Origin: Asterias amurensis
Lineage: Eukaryota; Echinodermata; Asteroidea; Forcipulatida; Asteriidae
Length of the DNA: 64,000 nt
Direction of reading: 5' to 3'
Assembly: GCF_032118995.1 (NCBI RefSeq)
Contig: NC_092654.1
Span: 11,044,284 to 11,108,283 of the forward strand
Under the pieces are notes generated by a model. The model was not told the DNA's origin and did no database searches. It worked only from the letters and a program-made list of their open reading frames with translations. The stretch's first letter is position 1. Each line of letters opens with the position of its first letter. The position numbers and the translations under genes are program-made. Positions 55,250 to 64,000 of the stretch are shown piece by piece.

Positions 55250-58200
55250 CTACTTATCAATTTCCTTGGTCTCTGTCTTACTTCCTTTGGCTTCTCCGTT
55301 AGCTTTCTTAGCCATGAGTGAGCGTAACTTCCTCAGGTTCTGCAACGTTGTGGGCTCGTTGGGTTTCAGACGCAACGCCTCCATGTAGCTCCTCTCAGCA
55401 TCTTCAAGTTTGCCGTTCAGATGAAACATGGCCCCCAGATTCATATGACTTGTTGCAACCTAAAGAGAGTTAAGAGAAAATAATTTATTGTAAGCACCAT
55501 AAAAATACAGAAATTTTGCTTCAATTGGCACGTAGCAATAGAACAATCACTTATTTAAAAACAACAATTTAGTACAAGGCAACAAAGGTAGTCGACAAAA
55601 ATATTTGATCTTACTCAAGTTTGTATTAACTTAATGAGAGTGGACTCATTTTGGGACATTATGTGACTTGTGACTTAAATTGACTTGCAAATAATTGACT
55701 TGTGACTTGACTTGAGCAAAGATGACTTGCAACTTGACTTTAATTTTCACAGGTCAGTTTTATTGTATGTTCAAAAAACTTAAGGTAAACTTTCCCTTTA
55801 AGGTATTTTTTCCAGTCATGGGTCTAATCCAGCCCCCCCCCCTGTATAGCTGTGGGTAAGCCAGGGCACACATTGATGAAAAACAACCCCTAAAAAACCC
55901 AATCCTACCTCAGGCCGTTGCAGAGCTGCTTTCTTGTAGAATTCCTCAGCCTTCTCCTTATTTCCTGTCTGCCGTAGGGTGTTAGCGAGGTTAAAGGTCA
56001 CATCATAGTCATCAGGTTGGAGGTCAAATGCCTTGAAGGACATTGCTACTGCTTCAGAGAGTCTGCCTTGGTCTTGAAGGAACTGGTCTGAAATCGTAAA
56101 CATGAATGACATGTTAATTCAGTGATACAACTTGAAACGCCTTTTAAAACAGTACTGCAGAAGTCATAAATATGAATATAAATGGGCCATATCATGTAAA
56201 TGAGTTTAGTTTTGACCCCAATGGGTCTAAAAGAACTCTGCAGTTTTTAACAAAGTAATTGCTGGAGATAATTTATGTTCAGAGATTAATAATTTCCAAT
56301 TAGCGATCTGCTAAAATGATACTTTTGTTCAAAAACTTTCTTGTGACCAACCACTAGATTGCCCTGCCCACTCAGTTTCCTTTGTGGTTTACTACTTGAT
56401 AAATAATAATCTTGACAAAATTGTAAAAAGAAAATAGTGGGGAAAAAAAAGTCAAATACAACCAACAAAACTACATAAATAAGGACACACCATCAAAGAG
56501 ACAAAATGACAAAAAGGAAACTCTAAAATACTTACCATAATGTTGATAAATATTGTGATTTGTCGCATCAATCTCTAAAGCTTTGTTTAAGAATGTCTCG
56601 GCCTCAGCAGCACGATTCTGCAAGATCAGAAAAAATATGAGATAATTTTCAGATTCAAGTTGCTTATCCGTTGATAAATCACACATAATAATACAAATTT
56701 CATTTGTATCTGTATCTTTCAGTTTCTACAATCAAACTCCACTAAGGGGTATCATATTTTGTTTGATCCTTAAACAACGATGTGTGTAAGCACTGTATAC
56801 GAAGTTCTTTCCCGAGTTGGACAGATTTTTAAAAATTTTATTGTGTTTTTGATTTTTTTCTCCACAGGACTCAGAAAGTAAAACGTGTACATTGCATATC
56901 ACACATTGCTGCCAGGGTAAAATCAAAATCATTTGTCTTCTTCTACACAAAGAACACTTTCACATTATTTGACTTTTGAAGGTATTGAGTAGAAAAATGG
57001 CGAGCACATGAAGAGGGCTACATCCGACACTGGATGAGCAGAGCCCAGGCTAGGCAAGGCAAGAAAGGGCTCTAAAATAACCAATGGCACCCACAAGAAT
57101 TTCTGTGGTACACTGTGGTTTTGCTGTGGTGTCCTTTGCAAAGTATACATTTTCCACATAGAGTGCCCCTTACCACAGGAAAAATGCCATGTCCCTTCAT
57201 AGAGCAAAGTTCAAGGCCTGCAAGGTATTCAGTACTTATAACCATTTCTACAAACATAAGAAAAGTGTTCTTACCGTTTTAGCAAGCATATGAGCGTAGG
57301 TGAGATGTGCTGGAACATGGTCCGGTTTGACCTCTAAAGATTTCTTAAACCATCGTTCTGCATCTTCACTTTTACCTAGCTTAAAGTATGTCTCACCTGA
57401 ATTAAAAAGGAAAACATCAAGACATTTGTAAATTTTTAAGGTTTTAAATACTCACTACAAAAATTACTGCTTTATTTTTAACAGGAAGGTATACTTTTGG
57501 TAATCACTCTTAAAACTAAAAGCACAAACCACTTTTGGCTGGAAGCCTACATCAGCTTTTGATAGTACAAACCATATTGAGAAACATTTCACTTCAAAGT
57601 TATCTGCAGCCGATTTCCAGAAGCGCTAGGATTAATCCTATCTCGAGTTAGGATGAGTAACTCGTCCTAACTTAGGATTCATTTTAAGATTTGCATGCTA
57701 CAGTGCAGGGTTGGGACTCGTCCTAAGTCCTAAGATTAATCTTATGTTAGGAAGAGTTGGTGACATCATCGGCAGGTTTATGGAAAAAGTTATCAGTTTT
57801 TCTCCCCCAAAATGTGAATAAAGCTCCTCAAATTATGTACTTCTATTCCGGATTATTTGCTCTGTTTTGTTTTTGCTGATATCTCAAAAACGGGCACCTT
57901 TTGAAATGAAATGTTCCCATTTAGTTTTAATGTATACATTTATATAGAATTAAAACAATTGAATGGCCTTGAAACATTTACTACCAAAACAACTTTTTTT
58001 ACAAGTGGTGAACTTCTGTTAAATAGTTATTCAAAATCATCATTATTGAAAAGTTCTTGAAAACTGGAATATTGGAGCAAGTGTAGATAATTTTGTTAAT
58101 TGCCTACCTAACATATTATAGAGGCTCTGTGGTGCGTAGTGATCAGGCCGCCGACCGATGGCTTCTATAAACACTTGCAGAGCTTCCTACAAAGAAACAC

Positions 58201-60938
58201 AATTAGACACTGTAAATGCAAAACAAGAGAAAATAGCCGCTGGTTGATAGTGAAAGAAATATTATTAATGGCACAAATAAGGGGATAAGATCATAAACAA
58301 ACTCAAGTTTGCGAACTTTACTTCGGTGGTTTTTATTTGCATAAATTGTGTGCATTATTACAAGTGGGCTAGTGAACAAATTTGCAAGCCACCAAAAATA
58401 TTGGCTGACTCGTCCAGTGGGCAAGTGAAAACAAAAAGTTAAGGGAAACCCCTGCCCTTCGAGCCAATAGATGTTGCACCTTCTAATGGTGCCTAATACA
58501 AAAACTTAGCGTCATCAATCAAGACTAACGTGGGCAATTTCAAAAAGCTGTTTAGCAGAAGAGAAAAAAACTGCTCAGTCAGCAATTTTCACTGCTGAGC
58601 ACAAATTTAGTGAGGCACCAGTCATTACAATGAAAAATTATTGTAATATTGGCTGGTCACCAATTTCTGATAAGCAATACATTTCTGTGCTTAGCAAGTT
58701 TTTGTGCCAACAGGCTATGAAATTGAGCCCTGGGCCCAATTTCATAGAGCTGCTAAGCACGAAAATTTGCTTAGCATGAAATTTCTTCCTTGAAAACAAC
58801 AGGATTACCAACCAAATTTCCATGTGATTTTCAGGATAAGCAAACAACAGCTGATTACTAGTAACAAGCAAAATGCAACAAATAGAAAGAAAAAACAGAA
58901 AGAAATTTCATGCTAAGCAAATTGTTGTGCTTAGCAGCTCTATGAAATTGGGCCCTGGTTGTAAATAATTTTCATTCTATACCTCATATCTTCCTTGATC
59001 CTGCAGTAATCTCCCAAGATTGAACAGTGACGATATGACACCAGTCATTTGATTCTTGGGATCTTTGAGTCCAGCATCGTCCAATTTGGAAGCGTGACGA
59101 TACACCGTTTCAGCCTCCTCATTACGATCCAGAGCAGTCAGCACAATACCAAGGTTCAAATGAGCCACTGTACATTGGAAAGTTAGTCAAGAAAATTGCT
59201 TTAAAGGCAGTGGACACTATTAGTAATTACTCAAAATAATTATTAGCATAAAACCTTTCTTGGTGACGAGTAATGGGGAGAGGTTGATTGTATAAAACAC
59301 TGTGCGAAACGGCTCCCTCTGAAGTGCTATAGTTTTCGAGAAAGAAGTAATTTTCCACAAATTTTATTTCGAGACCTCAGATTTAGAACTTGAGGTCTCA
59401 AAATCAACCATCTAAACGCACACAACTTCGTGTGACAAGGGTGTTTTTTTTTCTTTCATTATTATCTCACAAGTTCGATAACCGATTGAGCTCAAATTTT
59501 CACAGGTTTGTTATTTTATACGTTGAGATACACCAACTGTGAAGGCTAGTCTTTGACAATTACCAATAGTGTCCACTGCCTTTAAAGGGTTTTGATACAT
59601 TTTGATGATCAGGTTTTTGGCCTTGACATGAATCCCTACTCACTGTGAATGAAGATGTTTGTAATATAATTTACCTGGAGAAGTTTCAGCTTCATTAGTA
59701 GTCAAGTTTTTGAGAAAAAAAAAAGTGAAAATCCAAGAGCACTACTTCCAGAAGAGTCGTGTAAATCCGTTGTTCATGCCAAAACAAAATTTGTGAAATT
59801 GTTCTACTCATTTCTAAAACACTACAGAATCAGCCAGTCATATTCTAAGGGAAGCTTTCTACCATCTATATCTTTAAAAAGTGTAATTTTAATGTAAATC
59901 TGTGGACATTTGTGTTTTGTGTCGTACAAATAGTACCCAAACCCTTTAAAGGTACTACCACAGCATTGTTAGAGCTGAAAAATAGTCACAGGCAGTGTTC
60001 ATGTTTTATATACATTAAATAATAAACCTGGTAGATTTGAAGAAATCAAAGTTTATGAAGAGTAAAACTTACTTGAAAGTCTTGGTCTGCACTGGATGGC
60101 CATCTTATAACTTGCTAAAGCTTCTTCGAGACGTTTGCTCTCTTGCAGTAAAATCCCTCTGAAAAAAATAAAATAAAAGACACAAATAGTATTAACTTGT
60201 TTTTACCCTAACATCAATGTGTACTGAGCAAGTATACTAAGTACTCTCCGGAGGTATGAGGGAAAAAACCCACAGGCAAATCACTCGGTTTGGATTCTAA
60301 CTCACGACCTTTGCATTGCTAGAGCAGAGGTCTTTTAATAACACTTTGGCTAGAGGCAGCTAGAATCCTAAGTGTTAGCAGCGCGCACCTCAACGATTAC
60401 ATAGATGTTAGTTTCGCATTGGGATAAAGAACATGAGTTGTTTTAACCTTCTCACACCGATGTGTATAAAGCACTGTATACTCCGTACTTTCCCGAGTTC
60501 TGTGAAAAAGAATCCACAAATTTTATTCTTTATCCCCGATGCAAAACATCTTACAAACAGAATACACAACAAAATTGAAGCTATGTCAGCACTCAACAGC
60601 GAGAGATATTTGCATGGAATACTTGACTCACTAGTGGGGTGGAGAGTTGGTTGTATTGTATACAGATATATAACCTTCTGTGAGAAAAAATATTTTTTTA
60701 AAGAACATTTTGAACTTCTTTATAAAGAAAGGAAAAAGTATACTTATTGGCAATTTTATTGAGTTTAACTTGTTCTTTTTCAAACAACAAATATGTATCT
60801 TGATACAAACAACTGTTTCTTACAAGTTATAATGGACGTCAGCCATGTTACCACGGTAACTAAGTGCATTTCTGTAAGCGTCTTCGGCCTCTGCAGACTT
60901 TCCTTGCGTTTTGAGGATGTTGGCAAGATTGCCCCAGG
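55250..60938 (-). CDS. TMTC2: TMTC2, C-terminal TPR part (eight exons, 5' part outside the window)
   Basis: Minus-strand exons: 60824-60938, 60073-60158, 58983-59167, 58108-58186, 57275-57396, 56536-56617, 55909-56087 and 55250-55459 (stop at 55250). All borders are consensus and phases agree, giving 351 residues. They align along the human TMTC2 C-terminus: AWGNLANILKTQGKSAEAED, YNLGILLQESKRLEEALASY, LKDPKNQM then SLFNLGRLLQDQGRYE, APQSLYNMLGETYFKLGKSE, VKPDHVPAHLTYAHMLAKT, then QFLQDQGRLSEAVAMS, MNLGAMFHLNGKLEDAERSY and LRKL. These are tandem TPR helices facing the ER lumen; the missing N-terminal part would hold the membrane segments and catalytic region. TMTC1-4 O-mannosylate cadherins. 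TMTC1 fits less well, because it lacks LKDP and the LRKL end. A Lys/Glu-rich tail closes the protein. Confidence 0.93.
57605..57775. mobile_element. Foldback-like repeat with TCCTAACTTAGGA motifs
   Basis: Overlapping inverted motifs (AGGATTAATCCTATC, cgtcctaacttaggatt, ctaagattaatctta) flanked by gccgatttcc and gacatcatcggc. Likely a small inverted-repeat element. It lies in TMTC2 intronic sequence. Confidence 0.5.
58521..58968. mobile_element. Two abutting family B elements
   Basis: The first (58521-58733) ends GGCTATGAAATTGAGCCCTG; the second (58735-58968) starts directly with GGGCCCAATTTCATAGAGCT and ends CAGCTCTATGAAATTGGGCC. They meet end to end, so one probably inserted at the other's terminus. 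Confidence 0.8.
59201..59949. mobile_element. Family A and family C elements sharing one TTAA
   Basis: Family A (59205-59581) begins after TTAA at 59201 and ends GTGTCCACTGCCT. The next TTAA (59582-59585) directly opens a family-C element, AGGGTTTTGATAC, which ends GTACCCAAACCCT at TTAA 59946-59949. The order is TTAA-A-TTAA-C-TTAA. Family C keeps the marker ATGTAAATCTGTGGAC. It lies in TMTC2 intronic sequence. Confidence 0.85.
60212..60545 (-). mobile_element. Two S1 SINE copies, one partial
   Basis: A fuller copy (60212-60425) with the head signature (acctctgctctagcaatgca, GTCGTGAGTTAGAATCC on the minus strand), followed by a second tail (60425-60545, CACTGTATACTCCGTACTTT). Confidence 0.65.
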
Positions 60939-61540
60939 CTGCAAAGAGAAGAAAACAGGAACAAAATATGAAATGATTTGTCTGCAAGTTTTAGGGGGAA
61001 TTATACTATTATTTATTTCAGAAAATATAAATAGTCGTTGCACAGTGCTTACCAATCAAAAGGACCTCTAGAATAAAAGCAAACGTAAATGGCCTACAAT
61101 TTGACCTTAGCAGAGTCTTTTTCGCAAGCAAAAAAACAAAAAACAGTTCAAGAAATAAAAATGAGCTCCCTAAGAATATGTATCTTTTCATATCTGATCC
61201 AACTTTTAACAGCACATTGAAAAGCATTGGTAGGCCTAATTGTCAAAGAGCAGTATCCACACTTATATTATTATGTGAACAACCATAGACACGAAGTAAC
61301 AAATGTAAAAGTTTAAGGTCAATCTGTCATTGGAGTCACAATAAATCCTCAAAAGCCTAAATGTCTTCACTGGTTATTTTTTTTCCAAATTAGAAAACAG
61401 AATTAAGCTGATGAAAATTGTTTTACTATTTCTCAAAAAACCTAAAGCATTCAAAGAAAGCAACAATATTTCAGGAAAACTTTTCCACCATGACTGATGA
61501 AACAGGTGTTGCTACATGAGCTTTAAATGCAGTTTTTTGT

Positions 61541-62237
61541 GTAAAAGACATCGAACACTATTGGTTTATTTTCAACAAACCTCAATTGGTCGTCGAAGTT
61601 GCGGGATAATAATGAAAGAAAAAACACCCTTGTCACACGAAGTTGTGTGCTTTCAGATGCTTGAATTCAAGACCTCAAAATTCTAAATCTGAGGTCTCGA
61701 AATCAAATTTGTGGAAAATTACTTCTTTCTTGAAAACTACATTACTTCAGAGGGAGTCGTCTCTCACAATGTTTAATACTATCAATCTCTTCCCATTACT
61801 CGTTACCAAGAAAGGTTTTATGCTAATAATTATTTTGAGTAAGTACCTATAATGCCCACTGCCTTTAAAGCCATTGGACACTTTCGGTAAACAGTATTGT
61901 CCAAGGCCCACAATTCGTGTATCACAACTTCTATATAAAATATCAAACCTGTGAAAATTTAGGCTCAATAGGTCATCAGAGTCGGGAGAACATAACAGGA
62001 AAACCCACCCTTGTTTCCGCCCGATTCGCCGCGTCATGACAGGTGTTTAAAATAAATCCGTAATTCTCGATATCGAGAATTGATATTGTTTTAATATTTT
62101 CTCAAAAACTAAAAGATTTCATGGAATAAAATTTTAAGAGAAGTCTTTCACCATTACCTTCTGTAAACCCTGTAAGTTATTTGTAAATCTGTGAACTTTT
62201 AATTTTTTTTCTGTACCGAAAGTGTCCAATGGCTTGA
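61541..62237. mobile_element. Second family A / family C pair sharing one TTAA
   Basis: Family A (about 61541-61864; left end worn, aaaagacatcgaacactattgg) ends CCCACTGCCT|TTAA at 61865-61868, which directly opens family C (61869-62233), AGCCATTGGACACTTTCGGT, ending ACCGAAAGTGTCCAATGGCT. Family C keeps the palindrome aattctcgatatcgagaatt and the marker TTGTAAATCTGTGAAC. Confidence 0.85.
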
Positions 62238-62968
62238 AAGTACTACCATACCTTCCTTGTTTTACATTATATCATGTAGTAACATGTATTTGTATTTACT
62301 TGTATTTGCACACATTTATTTCATTGCTGCCCTACATTTAAACTTACACATTTTACAAAGTTTTATAAATATATTCAAATTATGAGTAGTTTACAGTATT
62401 TTACTTAGTATCTTAGGACATGAAAGTTTACAATGATTTAGATAGTTATATATTAGGAAGCTTTTAATGTACAGGTGTGTATGTGCAAATCTGTGAACTT
62501 TCATATTTTCAATCACACCAATTGATGTAGAGTGCACCCTTTAAAATGTAAACACTGTTGCCAGTTTGCACCTTTATCTGATAGCGCTAACTCATTGACA
62601 CATTGTAAATATATATCTGTAAGATCCAGACACAAAACCTTATCAATCTCTGCTGCTTGTTTTATGATAATAAATAATCCGTCTGGCAGTTTGTTTGTTC
62701 AAAATGAAGAATGGGCTGTAGAGGTTTTTACTACAACATGTTGGGCCGATCTTTTCCACCATGGCTAGGCCAAATAAAACAAATAAAAAGGTTGATCGTA
62801 CCCTCCCTCATCATTATTTGAGACATTATCCTTTTTTTTTCCTTCATTTTTTATCTTCATTTTTTTTTCTTTTTCGGTGTAGTTCTCATTAAACGTACAT
62901 AGGCCTACTAATCTTTTTAGAAGTTAAGTAGGATTTGAAACTTTGCATGGTGGACATTCTATATGAAA

Positions 62969-63159
62969 AAGGTTTGCAGTAACACCATGTGATGACTATC
63001 TCTAATGAGTTGGGGTGATTCTGAAAAAGAACCGTTGGCTTTCTCCAGAAGACGATCAGAGCATACTGATCAAAACGTCAAGTTGAAAACCAATGGTTCT
63101 TTTCAGAACCACCCCAACTCATTAGAGATAGTCATTACCATGGTGTTACTGCAAACCTT
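62969..63159. mobile_element. Foldback element with arms of about 75 bp
   Basis: Arms AAGGTTTGCAGTAACACCAT and its complement, continuing with TGACTATCTCTAATGAGTTG and GGTTCTTTTCAGAA-type sequence on both sides. The centre reads gacgatcagagcatactgat. Small differences between the arms. Confidence 0.85.
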
Positions 63160-64000
63160 GCCATATTTTAAGAAGTTGTAACTATACAAAGTAAGGGGTG
63201 ACTTTAAACTGAAGAACTGGTGGCCAGTTTGAATTGACATGCTTGGTGGCCACCTTTGAAAGAACTAAAACAAAAAAAAGGCCCTCATCCTCCTCTTTTT
63301 GGAAAAACCTGGACGATCAACTGGTATTTTTTTTACTTGGCCTTAATAGAACCACTTACTGTGCCATCCTGACTTATAATTAATCACATACATGATTGGA
63401 TACAAATTGTACCACAACAAACCCCGGAAATGTTTGGTTTGTTGTTGTTTTAAATTACTTTTTTGAATGTTTACAGCACTTGAGTTTTTAATCATCCATG
63501 GTTTACATTAAACAAAGGCAAACACAGGACAAAAACGATATACACCTTATCTTTAGAAAGTTTGCAAAGAAGTACACATTAAAGATCTATGTCAGATTTT
63601 TGACCGATTTGACCCCAAAATTTTGATTTAAAATTCAGGTATTTTGATGGGGGTCGAGAAAGTTACAAGCTTTCATTTGAGCCATTGCTCGAAAAAGTCC
63701 GCCAATTATTAGTAGCAGTGAAATAAAGTGCTCAAAATTAGTTTTTGTCTGTATCCCGACAATATATCACGTGACCAATTATTAAGTGTTTTATAAGAAA
63801 CATTTTAAACTTTTGTCATGGTTCCTGACCATTAAAAGTAAAAGTTAAAACAAAATTTGTTAGAGCGGGTGATACTCTTTGAAATGCCGTTCACTAAAAA
63901 AAACCTATTTTTTTTTTAATGTTTGGGGCCAAAAATCTGACATAGCATCTTTAATTTGTCCTGTTGTCACTGTCACCTTGGAAGGAAAACACTTAATTTA

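Larger units (their letters stand above)
60939..64000. other. TMTC2 intron running off the window
   Basis: No further TPR exon is found on the minus strand up to 64000. The stretch holds a family-A/family-C pair (61541-62237), a worn family-C piece (about 61225-61510), a foldback at 62969-63159 and T/A runs. The last 500 bp show nothing I can name. Confidence 0.5.

Noticed and set aside
63340-63380. Possible further TMTC2 exon near cttactgtgccatcc
   Set aside because: Although a donor-like cttact is present, no TPR-like frame or acceptor follows on the minus strand.

Overview
This is a eukaryotic nuclear window. Its genes are split by spliced introns (GT-AG plus one GC-AG), it carries tRNA-derived SINEs and a LINE, and it is saturated with short inverted-repeat DNA elements. 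Four secreted C-type lectins of the echinoidin type, together with repeat families I associate from memory with sea stars, point to an echinoderm, probably an asteroid. I could not check the species.

Layout. 2.2-7.1 kb (-): a four-exon gene that I read as SWSAP1, the Shu-complex ATPase that works with RAD51; its Walker A lysine is replaced by arginine and its last exon is tentative. 7.26-8.10 kb: an 844-bp foldback element with arms of more than 400 bp and a perfect 9-bp target duplication. 11.3-27.7 kb: four intronless C-type lectin genes (three -, one +) spaced 4 to 9 kb apart, separated only by repeats. 30.4-32.1 kb (-): a LINE fragment with an intact reverse transcriptase core. 32.6-36.0 kb (+): a four-exon small acidic protein gene (SMAP, human C11orf58). 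38.0-49.6 kb (-): a ten-exon FBXO3 gene (F-box, SUKH-like and ApaG regions), convergent with SMAP. 55.2-60.9 kb (-): the last eight exons of TMTC2, an ER O-mannosyltransferase with TPR repeats; the 5' part lies beyond the window.

Between and inside the genes lie several families of short inverted-repeat elements. Family A (TTAA target, AGGCAGTGGACAC ends) has at least eleven copies. Family C (TTAA target) abuts family A at shared TTAA sites. Family B (GGGCCCAATTTCATAGAGC ends) has at least twelve copies or pieces. Family E has 8-bp duplications. A 9-bp-duplication group includes the 844-bp palindrome. There are also four very small hairpin insertions (36-52 bp) flanked by 7-9 bp direct repeats.

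The conserved genes are unrelated housekeeping functions (recombination repair, ubiquitin ligation, ER glycosylation, RNA-associated small acidic protein). The lectin cluster is the accessory, probably immune or secretory, part. Exon boundaries were worked out by hand from splice signals, reading phase and remembered human proteins; no search was run.
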